DNA of 64,000 nt from Mercurialis annua. Taxonomy: Eukaryota > Streptophyta > Magnoliopsida > Malpighiales > Euphorbiaceae. Below the pieces are notes generated by a model. The model was not told where the DNA came from. It did no database searches and was given only the letters and a program-made list of their open reading frames with translations. The stretch lies in assembly GCF_937616625.2 (NCBI RefSeq), contig NC_065574.1:2170001-2234000 (forward strand), read 5' to 3'. Both the position numbers and the translations under genes were made by a program. Numbering within the stretch: position 1 is the stretch's first letter; the number at the start of each line of letters is the position of its first letter. This document shows positions 24,951 to 35,876 of the stretch, one piece after another.

Positions 24951-25150
24951 TAAATAAAATTTGTTTTAAGTTTACTGTTAGTAACCTGCTAGTATACCAT
25001 TGGTTAACCAAATCGTATTTTTTCGAATATTGAATATAATCAGCTTTAATTAAATAAAATTTGTTTTAAGTCTACCGTTAGTAACCTGTTAGTATACCAT
25101 TGGTTAATCAAATCCTATTTTTTCGAATATTGAATATAATCAACTTTAAT
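24951..25150. repeat. Exact-period 100-bp tandem duplication inside the hAT
   Basis: Copies 24951-25050 and 25051-25150 start taaataaaatttgttttaag and end ctttaat. They differ by only a handful of substitutions and no length change, so the duplication is fairly recent relative to the element. Confidence 0.93.
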
Positions 25151-25954
25151 TATATATCAAGATAAACGTTTACCAGATATTACCCTTGATTTTATTTAAA
25201 TTTGATTTTGAAAAATTTTAATTGATTTTATTTGAAAAGATATTTAATTGGTTTTATTTTGAAAAGATATTAATTGATTTCATTTGAAAAAATCTTAATT
25301 GAAAAGATCTTTTGGAAAGATTTTATTTGTAGGAGAGTCTTGACTTTCATCTAAATACATTCCTTATATAATGATTATTGTACTTTTATAATTAACAAAG
25401 TATAGTTTTGCAAAAAAAAAAGTGGATATTGTATTTTTCAATTTTGAAAGTATGACTAGTATTCTTGAGAATATTTTGCTATTATATAGGTACTTGTTAA
25501 AAAAACCCTAATATGTAAACCGGTCCATAGTAGTTCGTTTTTTAAAATTAAAAACTTAAACCTAAAATTTTAAACGGTTAACCATTAAATCGGTTAACCA
25601 TTTAAAACGGTTCGGTTTTTCAGTTTTGCGGTTTTTAACCATGAAACCATTAAAAAATTAGATATAAAAAAGATAAAATTTATCGATAAAATTTTAAATA
25701 TAGTCTAATAATTAAACTTTAATTTTCATTCTATTTAATTATTAAAATATAAATTTTATTTATTTCTATGTCAATTAGTTATATAAATATTTTATTAAGA
25801 AAAATAAAGTTCTTTATATATTTATATATATATATATATACTCCTAAAATAAAAATATATTGATAAATAAAATATTTTTTAAATATTTTTTTGTTTAGAA
25901 TTTTTATATGTGTAGATGTAAAATATATTTTATTTGAATAATTAAAAACATATG

Positions 25955-25958
<4 letters not shown>

Positions 25959-25992
<34 letters not shown>
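25959..25992. repeat. TA microsatellite
   Basis: Seventeen uninterrupted TA units near the right side of the hAT element. A shorter TA run lies at about 25824-25841. Confidence 0.9.
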
Positions 25993-25995
<3 letters not shown>

Positions 25996-26283
25996 TATAA
26001 AAATATATATTATTTATAAACCGGTTAACCGATTAACCGCGGTTTTTAAAATTCCAAAACCTAAACCTAAACCATTAACTATAAAAATCAAAAATTAAAA
26101 CCTAAACCTAAACTCTTGGACCGGTTAACCATATTTTCCGGTTCGGTTTTACGGTTTCGGTTCGGTTTTGTGGTTTGACCGGTTTTTTTGCCCACCCCTA
26201 GTTTCAAGCAAGGGTACGGTTAATCCGATACCTGAATTTGTAATTTTAAGTCAAATAATTTTTTCAGTTATCTTAATAAAATA

Positions 26284-26519
26284 CTCCCCCGTCTCAATAA
26301 AAACAATTATTTTTTATAGCTTTTATGAAGTTTTCTTTATATTTCTTGTTATACCTATATTTAATATAGGATCCACTTATAATTTATTTTTATTAGTGGA
26401 TTTTAAATAGGGATAATATAGAAAAACTGAATGTAAAAATTAGTCATATTTTGAAAGTGGAGAAGAGTTTTGGAACAAAAAAAATTTCAAAGTGGACAAC
26501 TCTATTGGGACGGAGGGAG
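26284..26519. mobile_element. Stowaway-type MITE
   Basis: Ends are ctcccccgtctcaat and attgggacggagggag with TA on both sides. The interior (ttgttatacctatatttaat, ggatccacttataattta, gtggattttaaatagg) matches 11096-11376, so the two are copies of one subfamily; this one is about 45 bp shorter. Confidence 0.85.
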
Positions 26520-26559
26520 TAGTAGTAATAATTGTTATTATTATTATTACGTCAATTGA

Positions 26560-26735
26560 AAATAACGGTAAATTTAGAAACCGGAATGATCCATTTTTAT
26601 CTTTAACTGACAAAAAAATAGTATTGTACTTAATTGGTCTAAAGATAAAAAATCTTGTCCTTAAATGATCAAAATAATTGAAAGCGAGCTAGTTGACTAT
26701 ATGATTCACAAGTTCACAGATTAGAAAGATCCTTG
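26560..26735. repeat. Dispersed repeat, partial copy
   Basis: It shares ordered words with 58385-58695 and 5410-5690 (ctttaactga, gtacttaattggtc, tgatcaaaataattgaaa, ttgactat). No ends or coding capacity are seen. Confidence 0.35.
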
Positions 26736-26896
26736 ACTTTTAAAATTTATGTGCACACACATATTTTAAAAATTAAATGCGATCAAATTGATACGACTGT
26801 TAATTCAATAATCGACTTAATCAATTAAATAAAAAATATAATTTTTAAATATATATATAAATTTTACTATGTATCGAAAATTAACATGTAAATAAA

Positions 26897-27088
26897 GAGT
26901 AATACTATTTAACCCACCACTTTTGTCCCTTCTTATTATATCACCTGACATGACATTAAAAGAGTGGATGAATTTAAAGAGAAAAATTGAGATATACACT
27001 TTTGGAGTGAAATTGGACGAACGAAACCTTACCACGTAAGATGGGTTGAAATAGTTGGGTTAAAATGGTGGATTATAAAGCATTTTCC
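26897..27088. mobile_element. Small MITE-like element, copy 2
   Basis: The left end gagtaatactatttaaccc and right end gattataaagcattttcc are imperfectly inverted. The interior matches 12909-13102. Confidence 0.5.
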
Positions 27089-28999
27089 ATAAATAAAATA
27101 TATGCTACGCATTATTATTGGTAAATAAAATACAATCTAACAAGTAAATAAAGAAACAAATGGATTTTATTGTTAAATCAGTCAAATATTTTGATTTTAT
27201 GATTTTTTTTTTTTTCAATTCAAATAGATTCAACTATATTTTAAATTATTTTTAAAAATAGTTGAACCAAAAAGACTCTTGATTTTTGATTAAACCGGAT
27301 GAACTGGCATGATTTGGTTTTTAAATTACCGATACACACATCAAGTAATAATTAATTTGTAATTTTTAATTAATTTTTTTAAATTGTAATATTATTTAAT
27401 ACAAAATTCAAACTTATTTAATAAATAATAAAAAACAAATAAAACTAAAACAATATTATAGTTATTAGAATGTTGAAGCTACAACTATATAAAAAAATTT
27501 GGAAAACATTGTTTTTAGAAAAAAAAAAACAAAACAACAATGGCAAAGTACTTTCAAAAAATAACACTCTCTATGGTACCATTTGAAATGAGGAATTTTA
27601 TATTATTTAAATATACTATATGTAAATTTAATTTTTTTCTATATAATTGTCCAAAAATTAAAAACATTTCATTTTATCAATAGTAAAATAGTAAAAAAAA
27701 ATCTATTTTACTACATAATAATATAAGTAACTATATTTACTTAATCAATTAAATTATATCAATTTTGTTAATATATAAATTTAAAATAATATTTAAATAA
27801 ACATACATTTTTTTTGAAACTAAATAAACATACATATTAAATAGTAAATTACATAAAAATTGTAAAACTACAATGCAAATGATTGTCGTTTGTTTAATTT
27901 TATATATTCAAATATTACTATTTATCTAAATCGTTGTCTGTCTAATATTCAATACTATTAATTTATAAAATATATAGATTTTTATATCTAATTAACTATT
28001 TAATTTTATAATAATAACAACAATAATAATAACAGTAATAATAAATATCATTATAATATTTAAATTTTGAGACCACATTTTTAGAATAGATTTTATTAAT
28101 AGTATTGAGTTGGATAATTTCAACCCTCAACAGTTTCCGTAATTGTTATGATATATGGGCCCTTTCATGCAATTACGCCAATTAATGGTAATGGACAAAA
28201 ACGCATTAAAACATATTGGACACTATATATACTCTTTCGGTTGTATTTACAAAAATATATTTATATTTTACATAAATTCGTTTTACGGAAAAGTATTCTT
28301 AAAAGAAAATAAGATATTTAGAATAAATTTAAGTAGTTTGAATTGAACTTAACTATTATTTTATTGTCTTATTAATAGTTTTACCGTAAAATAACTTAAA
28401 ATTTATTTTAATTTAAATAAATTCATAATTAATTATAGATAAATTTAAAATATTAGCATTTTTTAACTTAAAATTAATTAAATTTTTAAAAATCAAATTT
28501 AAACGATAGAAAATAAACCTCTTCATATAAGTAGAGTTATTTTTTCACCAATATTCATACAATTCTCAAGTTTAAAATGAATAATGTAATAACCTATTAA
28601 ATAATTTTTTAGTTTACATAGTTTGTTTTTTTAGAGAAAGTTCACATAGTTTTTAAATGAGCTAGTTTGTAAAGTATGGATTTAATCACTTATAATTAAG
28701 TTCAATCGAGCCGATTATCATTAAACCTAAACTTGATTTGTTTATAAACAAACTTATAATGGATATTAATTTGGTTAATATTCGTATATGTTATAAATAA
28801 ACCTAAAATGAGTGTTTATTTCATACAACTGATGCGTCACGTCATTAAATTTACAACAAGGCGATAGAATTTTTTTTAAATTATTAGTTATTTTTTTATC
28901 ATTCAATTTTCGATTAACACACTATTGGTTTGTTGCGCAAATGTTATGGCACAAAGGTTGTGTACTATAATTTTTCATCTCAAATAAGTTCTCTGCATC
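27089..28999. other. AT-rich intergenic block, no gene seen
   Basis: Very AT-rich, with many homopolymer runs. No open frame has coding character and no complete transposon ends were recognised. Confidence 0.4.
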
Positions 29000-29480
29000 T
29001 TCTGTCTTGTCTCTTGGTTTTAGGGAGTCTGTGAATAAGAGTTTTCCCACGAAAAATGGCTTTCTAGGAGGGAAGTGGGCTTTTATTTAACGGTATATAT
29101 GCTCTGTTGGTTCAACTCAAGGGGTAAGGTTTTTCGGTTCAGTGTGGAGGGAGGGCGCTCTTTGTTGACCTTTCAGGGGGACATGTTAGAATGTGAAGCT
29201 GGTAATACGTACTTGAGTCGATGATCAATCCGCCGTTTCACCTTTCTATAGATGGTGATCAGACTTATTAAGATCTAGAATTATTGGTGAATTTCTATTT
29301 TAATTGTCCTTGACCGGTTATTGTTGGAAAAGAGGGTCCTAACTTCATCGGCCCTCCAATTCTAAACCCCGACCAACACAAATGGTTTTAGAACCCACAT
29401 TTTGAAAAGTTATGTTAGATTTTTAGTATCAGTCAGTCTGCGACTTTTTTTTCTTTTACTTCACTAAGAATTTGTGTATC
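29000..29480. other. Unclassified island of higher GC
   Basis: This stretch (around gtttagggagtctgtgaataag and gtggagggagggcgctc) has clearly more G and C than its surroundings. It has no long open frame and no inverted ends. It could be a fragment of a transposon interior or a dead gene. I do not recognise it. Confidence 0.3.
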
Positions 29481-29558
29481 ACCAGGTTAACGTACATCGT
29501 ACGTAATTGTGTTATTGTAGTTGTGAGACTCTATTAGAGCATCAACATAAGTTAATGC

Positions 29559-29836
29559 CAGTGTTTTAAAAACCGAACCGGTGAGGCCACTGGTTTCCGG
29601 TTCAACCGGTTAAACTCGGTCAATGACCGATTTGACCGGTTTAATATATTTAAAAAAATTGAAAAAAATTATGGTTCACCGTTTTTTACCTGTCCAATCC
29701 GGTTCAACATCCGGTTTTTTACCGGTCCAACCCGATTTGACCCGGTCCAACTAAAAAATTCAATTTTTTGCCTTTTCAAACCGGACCACTGACCGGTTTA
29801 TGGTTCAACCGTTCCGGTCTGATTTTTAAAACACTG
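29559..29836. mobile_element. hAT-type MITE
   Basis: The left end CAGTGTTTTAAAAACCG is mirrored by the right end ...ATTTTTAAAACACTG. The flanks are gttaatgc (29551-29558) and gataatgc (29837-29844), an 8-bp target duplication with one mismatch. The interior is packed with accggt/ggttcaaccgg motifs. Length is 278 bp. It belongs to the hAT superfamily but to a different family from 24001-26200. Confidence 0.85.
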
Positions 29837-30339
29837 GATAATGCCATACTCAGACCGGGATGCCCTAGGTAGGGGTTATCTTCATCTTTATATATCACCT
29901 ACATCATTTTCATTAATATTTTTAAATAAATTTTATATATAAATATAAGAATAAAAGTTCAATTATTAATAATATTCAAACATATTAATATTTATTGTTG
30001 TTAAAAAAGAACAATATTTTCTTAAAACAAATAATAAATTATTTAAAAAAAATTGAAATATTAAAGGGTGAAATTTAGCTCTACAAACACGAAGAGTCAA
30101 ACAAACTCTTTTATATTATAATTAAAATTAAAAAGGAATGATTGAAATTTTAATTTATTAATAAATAGTGCAAATAAAAACTAACTTTTTTTTAATTTAC
30201 CAGTTAATTTATTATAAATCAAGTCGTATATAGTAATTTTTTCCCTTTAATTTTTTATACAAATGGTATATATTAAACAAATAGAAAATATTAGGTATTA
30301 TTACAAATTAATAGAATATGTTTATTTATTTATATAATA
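29837..30339. other. Intergenic, no gene seen
   Basis: AT-rich DNA between two inverted-repeat elements. Nothing codes and no RNA is recognised. Confidence 0.35.
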
Positions 30340-30822
30340 GGCAAGATGTTTTTATATATATTTGTACAATTATGAACCGTTTGTCAAATATATCACGAAT
30401 CACGATTTTGAAATAGTGTCAGTATTATCCATCATTTATTCAACATGTGCCGAATATATCCATAATTATATAGTTTGTTTGCCAAATCAAGGTTTTGAAA
30501 TCGTGTTAGTATATATAATCCATCATTTAAATGTGCACTCACAACTTTGGTTTGTTTGTCAAATATACCACAATTTTAAATTAATCGGGACAGTCTAATC
30601 CATTATTTATTTGACATGTGCAAGGTATATCCGCAACGCTTTTGGAGAATGATTTAATTCTACAAATTACTATAAGTCATCCCAACAATTTGATATACTA
30701 ACAAAATTGTGGATATATTTGGTACATTTCGTCGTGATGGATCAAATTGGTACGATTTTAAAATTGTGTTATATACAACAAATTAACATACCATAGTTTT
30801 GGATACATAAAAATATTTTACC
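30340..30822. mobile_element. Inverted-repeat element built from ~85-95-bp sub-repeats
   Basis: The ends fit TAGGYAARATRTTTTTAT in opposite orientation, with TA adjoining each side. In the left half a unit containing tttgtcaaatat...cacgattttgaaat...tccatcattta recurs at about 30378, 30477 and 30557. In the right half the same unit appears in reverse (atggatcaaattggtacg, acaattttaaaat complement). A 78-residue open frame here simply reads through these repeats. Confidence 0.5.
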
Positions 30823-31524
30823 TATACAATATCATCACAAGATAATAAATAAATGATTAATCTAATTTATTGATTATACTTAAGACCGATAAAAATATAT
30901 TGATGAATTGTACTTAATTATAGTGCATGATGGAGATTAGAGTCATCACATCTTCAAATAAGGAAATTCTAGTATTTACTATATATGGTGCATATATAAT
31001 GGAGTGTATGATCTTATGAGCTAGAGTAAAGAAAATAATACTGAGAAATACTAAGATAAAACAGTTAAATAAATAAGACATTAATGATGGAATTCAGACA
31101 ATAAAAGCAAATTCATTATAGCTGTATATTTATGAAAATGAAATAAAAACTATAGTATAAGATCAAGAACGTGTAAACTTAGAATCCACACATCATAAAG
31201 CTAATACTGTTAAACCATCAGGCTTATAAATTACCTTAATTTTTCGTCAGTCCATTACTCAGAAAACCCATCGTCAGTACAGTACCCTTAAAATGTAAAC
31301 CCTAATAAGGGTTCTTAAATTTTTATGTTCGTTTTAAATTCCTTTGCATATACAAAATTTTGGCTTCATGATCTTAACTCTTTGTCAGGCTTTTCTTTTA
31401 TTCACTGTGATCTATATTAATATTTTTCTCCTCAATTAATTAATTGTATTAAATTTTAAAAAAATTTGCTGTCTGCAGTGAGTCATTGTCAAGAAGATTT
31501 TGATTCCGAAAAAAGAAAAAGAAA
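30823..31524. other. MYB upstream region
   Basis: AT-rich sequence with no other gene; the proximal part presumably holds the MYB promoter and 5' leader. No specific control site can be supported. Confidence 0.4.
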
Positions 31525-34066
31525 ATGGTGAAAAAGGATAATATTTGCTGTGAGAAGATAGAGTTGAAGAAAGGGACATGGACTCGTGAAGAAGATCAGA
31601 AGCTATCAGCTTATATTCAAGAACATGGCCATGGAAGCTGGAAAACCCTATCTGCAAAAGCTGGTAAATTATTAAATCACTGTACCTTATATATTACACG
31701 AAAAACTTATCGAATCCAACATTTCGCACTTCCGCTTTCGGAAACACTTATGAAACTCCAAAACTTCATATTTTTAATTTATTCTTGTAAAGAAATGTCA
31801 TTTTGATGTTCTCCGTCAATATTTTCAACATTTTTATTTCTATGCAACATGGATTATAGCTTTAATCTTTCTATGGATCTTAAATCATATATAGTTAGTT
31901 TTAATTGATCATAGTCTATATTGTACTAAAACTTATCGAATCCTATTTCTAAAAAATACTTTGAGAACTCCAAAAAAAATTATAGTTAGTGTTCCGTTTC
32001 GACATTTTTAGTGGTTTTGTTTTCGTGCAATATAGCCTGTAGCTCACAGTCTTTCCATAGATCGATATCTCTATAAGAATTAATATATAGTTAGTGCTAA
32101 TGAAATATATAAATATATATATTAAGATGGTTTAAATAAATATAGGACTACAAAGATGTGGAAAAAGCTGCAGACTGAGGTGGATAAACTATCTAAAGCC
32201 TGGTATCAAGAGAGGGGAATTCAGTTTGCAGGAAGAACAGACCATTATTCAACTTCATGCATTTCTTGGGAACAGGTTCAAATATTTTCGCTAATTAAAT
32301 TTCTATCATCAGTATTATTCATTGTATAATTCTCAAATGATTATGCTTACTTAAATAGACTGAAATGTTTAAACCTAATACTTAAATTTTTCACTCAAAC
32401 AGGAAAAAATAAAAGATTGAAACAAGTACAAATTAATTATTAGGTAGGATGCAGTATTATAGTGTACGATGTTTAGGACAATGAAATGAATAAGAATTTG
32501 CAGGGTACTGTAACTACGTACTGTTGGAACAGAACTTGACTCTTTGTTTGCTGAGGGATTATATATGATCCTTTCATTTTCCATGAACATGACAGATCAT
32601 GTTAATTTAATCTCTGTCCTATTAGAGACAGTAACAAAATATTATACTCCCTCCGTCCCACTCTAATTGACAAAATAACTATATTTCAATAACCAAGACA
32701 AGTTAATAAATGACATAGAAAATTATTTATATACCATTCTATTGATAATAGAGCTAATTAATGCTATTAGTATATATTAGTCAAATTTTCATTAAATACT
32801 CACCATTTTCCATAAAAGACATGGTTTTAAATGAGGGTAAAGATGGAAAATTAAAAAATAAAATTATAGTTATGTTAGTTTTGTCAATTAGAATGGGACA
32901 CCAAAAACTCTATATTTTGTCAATTAGAGTGGGACGGAGGGAGTAGTTGGATAAATCATCTAAAACCTAATTTACATCGTCCCTCAAACCTATTCGCTAA
33001 CGTTCTTATCTAGATCTGGTTCATATTTTATTCATAGACCTAATTAAGCAATTAGATGTTAGAAAACTTTTCTTTTTATAATATCCAATTGGTTGGTAAG
33101 TGATCCATTAGATAAGAATTTTCTTGGGTTCTAAATTATAAACAATGTTTACTAATGTAACGCAGTCAACTCCATTTGTTAGAACAACTTCCATTGAGAC
33201 ACATATCCTTTTTTTAATTGTGTTTATGATATGAACCTTTGTTTGTTTTCGGAAACCTGCCATCGCTTCATGGATGTTCCTGAATTTAGATTTCTTTTCC
33301 TGATCTTGAATTCAATTCAGTTCTTGATATGTGTTTTAAGTTACATGTATATTGATACGACTAAATTTTTGATATCGATCCAACATTCGATCCACGGTTG
33401 TTTCGTTTCAGGTGGGCAGTTATAGCAACTTATTTGCCAAAACGAACAGATAATGAAATCAAGAACTACTGGAACTCACATCTCAAGAAAAAGCTACACA
33501 AAATGGGGATTGATCCTATCACCCACAAGCCAAAAACTGAAACCTTTAGCTCCAAGATCACTGCACACTTAGCTCAATGGGAAAGCACCCGTCTCCAAGC
33601 CGAAGCAAGATTAGTTCGTGAGTCATCAAACCAACTCGTATCCAACAACACTAACCATAACAATAACCTTATCAAACCTCGATCAAAATGCCTTGATATA
33701 CTCAAAGCATGGCAGCAAATAGTCTCCGACGTATTCGAGTCGTCACCTACATCGAGCTTGCCACCTATCGACGTTCATGACCGGTCATTCACCGGAGTTC
33801 TTGAAGCTGCTAACACCGAAAATTACAAGGATGAAAGTACTCCAATGGAATTGCATGAAATAAATAATAATGCATGGTTTGTGGATAACTTTAGGGCAGC
33901 AGATATTATTATGGAGGAATGCTCAGATGGATTCGCTTATGATTCGGAGAATTCGAAATCGGTTATGGTCGGAGAAATGGTTGAAGAGAAGAGAGATTAT
34001 TGGAATGGTTTACTGAATTTCTTTGATGTTTCATCTCAGGGTTCTGCAAGAAATTGTTATTTGTGA
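31525..34066 (+). CDS. MIXTA-like R2R3-MYB transcription factor (subgroup 9), 3 exons
   Basis: Exons 31525-31663, 32146-32275 and 33412-34066 give 924 nt, 307 residues, with the usual R2R3-MYB intron positions. R2 spans ~17-66 with its three tryptophans. R3 spans ~69-117, with Phe in place of the first Trp, and contains [20 protein letters not shown]. After the DNA-binding domain comes [14 protein letters not shown] (~144-157) and later CLDILKAWQ, marks of subgroup 9 (MYB16, MYB106, MYB17/MIXTA). These nuclear factors control conical cells, cuticle and trichome shape. R3 lacks the bHLH-binding signature. The leader [19 protein letters not shown] differs from the canonical MGRSPCC start, so this is a divergent member. 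The ATG at 31525 keeps the KKGTW start of R2 at its normal distance. Intron 2 (32276-33411) holds a Stowaway MITE. Confidence 0.92.
32647..32943. mobile_element. Stowaway-type MITE in MYB intron 2
   Basis: Ends are ctccctccgtcccactctaa and ttagagtgggacggagggag, with TA on both sides. The inverted arms are long and well kept (attgacaaaat against attttgtcaat). Length is 297 bp. It is inside an intron in a distinct subfamily from the other copies. Confidence 0.88.
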
Positions 34067-35216
34067 AACTCTCAGCGTATAAAATATGGTTAAACTGTTT
34101 TTTTTTTCTTGTTAATATGCTAATGGGGCTAAGCCTAACAATAAAAGATTGTGATAGTGTGTCAAGTCTATTTTAGATTTCGTATATTTGATATTTGATG
34201 AATAAATAAGTGTATTAATAAATTAATTAAGTAACCAACTTTGTTCTTAATAAACTAGTGCTAATCACGTTGAACACGAACAACTGAGAGATCGGTGCTT
34301 TATTATATGCCTATAGATGCAATATTAATGCATTTTTAAACACTAAATACTGAACTTAATTAATTTTATTCACTTAATTTTTACAAGAACCTTAATGTCT
34401 TTAGCATCAGACTGATTGTATTTATTATATTGCAGCGAAAACTTCTATTTGGAACTCTTTTTGAGCTCGACTTGTAGCAATTCTTTATTTGTTATGTCGG
34501 CGATACTTTGAAAAAAAAATTATCACTCTAGAAGTTAAATTCATTATATACTTCAATGCTAATCAAAAAATTTAAAATTATAAATTTTGACTTATTTTCG
34601 ATAAGTATGCGCCTTTTTCAGCCATCCGCTCAATTAATAGTTCTATTCATATGAAAAAAAACATTGTTTTTAGTATTAACTTAACTTTTTAACTTCGTCT
34701 ATAATCTAATTTTAATAAATATATTTCAATCGAACACAATGTTAGGTTTAGGCTGAATTTTTAATACTACTATTTTTGGCGTTTCAAATTATATGTCACT
34801 TTCTATAAAGATAATTTTAAAACTAAAAATCTCACTTAGTTATCTTCAAATTTGTTTCATATTCCAACATATAGATCAAATATCTTTTTTTAATATCAAT
34901 GCAAACTAACCAATAAAAGAATGTCATTAAAATATTACTTATATATTTAAAAATTAGTAACATATAAAACTGGAAATTTAGAACAAGTAACAATTTTTAA
35001 TCAATTCAACTAATTTTTTTTTAATTATTGTGTTTCCCATTGAGTATTAAGTTTTCACATAAGTTAATAAATTGCGTTGAAGAAAGTAGCAAAAATTAAT
35101 CATTGTTACATCATATAATTGGACGATTCGGATTTATTGTTGCAAAATGTCAAAAGGTACAACTTTTAGATACGTGTAAACAAATAGTCTTTCATACAAG
35201 ACGCTGGCTAACATAT
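34067..35216. other. Intergenic, MYB 3' flank
   Basis: AT-rich, with no supportable gene. The first few hundred bases probably include the MYB 3' UTR. The sequence near 34680-34745 resembles part of a GL2 intron near 6540-6640 (ataatctaattttaataa, tatatttcaat), another trace of dispersed repeats. Confidence 0.4.
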
Positions 35217-35230
35217 TTTAACTGAAATTG
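35217..35230 (-). terminator. snRNA 3'-end box for U2
   Basis: On the minus strand the sequence is CA-ATTTC-AGTTAAA, fitting the plant snRNA 3' box CA(N)3-10AGTNNAA, directly after the U2 3' end. This element directs snRNA 3'-end formation. Confidence 0.75.
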
Positions 35231-35426
35231 GTATGGTGCGCCAGGCCTATGCAGTAGTGCAACGCATGGGCGACTCTCGAGAATCCCAGTGGCAAGCCAC
35301 TGTGGCGGACTCCCCCCTTAAAAAAATAAATTTAATATCGTGTGGATCATTGATCCACATATCAGATATTAAACTGATAAGAACAGATACTACACTTGAT
35401 CTTAGCCAAAAGGCCGAGAAAGGTAT
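35231..35426 (-). ncRNA. U2: U2 spliceosomal snRNA
   Basis: The minus strand reads ATACCTTTCTCGGCCTTTTG from 35426, then GCTAAGATCAAGTGTAGTAT, the invariant 5' U2 region including the branch-point recognition sequence (GTGTAGTA) and stem I. Downstream come the Sm-like AATTTATTTTTTTAAG tract, stem III (CAGTGGCTTGCCACTG) and the stem IV 3' end with CATGCGTTGCACTACTGCAT. The length of ~196 nt is that of plant U2. Stems III and IV have compensatory-looking pairs, and the promoter and 3' box are both intact, so this looks like a functional gene rather than a pseudogene. The exact 3' end could shift by a few bases. U2 base-pairs with the intron branch site in the major spliceosome. Confidence 0.96.
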
Positions 35427-35451
35427 GCTTACAATCTTCTCAAGTTTTTCA

Positions 35452-35502
35452 TTTTATAATACACGCCCTTCTGCTTAGTTTCTCTTGTTTACGATGTGGG
35501 AA
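35452..35502 (-). promoter_or_regulatory. U2 promoter: USE and TATA box
   Basis: On the minus strand TTCCCACATCG (35502-35492) matches the plant upstream sequence element RTCCCACATCG at 10 of 11 positions. TTATAAAA (about 35459-35452) lies some 30 bp before the U2 start. The USE-TATA gap of about 33 bp is the spacing known for RNA polymerase II snRNA genes; Pol III types have about 24. Confidence 0.88.
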
Positions 35503-35815
35503 ATAAAACATCTAACTAAACATTAACTACTAACTTAACTTTTGCCGCGACTAGCCGTTATTACAATTAAGCAAACATCTTCATATTATGGACATATATA
35601 TTATTCAATGTTTCACCATAAATCCAACTGCCTATAATAGGGCTGGAAGAAATTTTAGTAAAGTTATGAACTAATATAATATAGGAAAATTCTAAACTAT
35701 AGGAAACTAGTACACTATTGCAAGCTCTAGCTGTTTCTTAAATAGCAGAAATTTCACAATGAAAATATTCCTGAAAATCAGGCTATAAATTATTTTCCTC
35801 TTTTATAATTACTGG
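35503..35815. other. U2 upstream / first EPFL upstream region
   Basis: A shared divergent spacer between the U2 promoter and the first EPFL gene. From about 35595 it matches the upstream region of the second EPFL gene. No other gene is visible. Confidence 0.45.
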
Positions 35816-35823
35816 TATAAATA
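35816..35823 (+). promoter_or_regulatory. TATA box of first EPFL gene
   Basis: TATAAATA stands 61 bp before the original ATG and is followed by ccaaccattgttgcatta. The same block occurs at 37472-37479 before the second gene. Confidence 0.6.
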
Positions 35824-35876
35824 CCAACCATTGTTGCATTAGACAAGATTATAATTAATATTACCAGGATTTGGTC

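Larger units (their letters stand above)
24001..26200. mobile_element. Non-autonomous hAT transposon (2.2 kb)
   Basis: The termini are TAGGGGTGGGCA and its exact complement TGCCCACCCCTA, flanked on both sides by gtttcaag (23993-24000 and 26201-26208), a perfect 8-bp target duplication. This is diagnostic of the hAT superfamily, and the TAGGGGTGGGCA end is a common plant hAT terminus. Subterminal zones repeat ggttaaccg-type motifs, as hAT transposase-binding regions do. No transposase frame remains. The interior holds a GC- and CT-rich segment (24240-24540), a 100-bp tandem duplication and a TA microsatellite. Confidence 0.92.

Noticed and set aside
30362..30598. 78-residue plus-strand frame with internal repeats
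   Set aside because: The repeats are those of the inverted-repeat element; there is no codon bias or domain.
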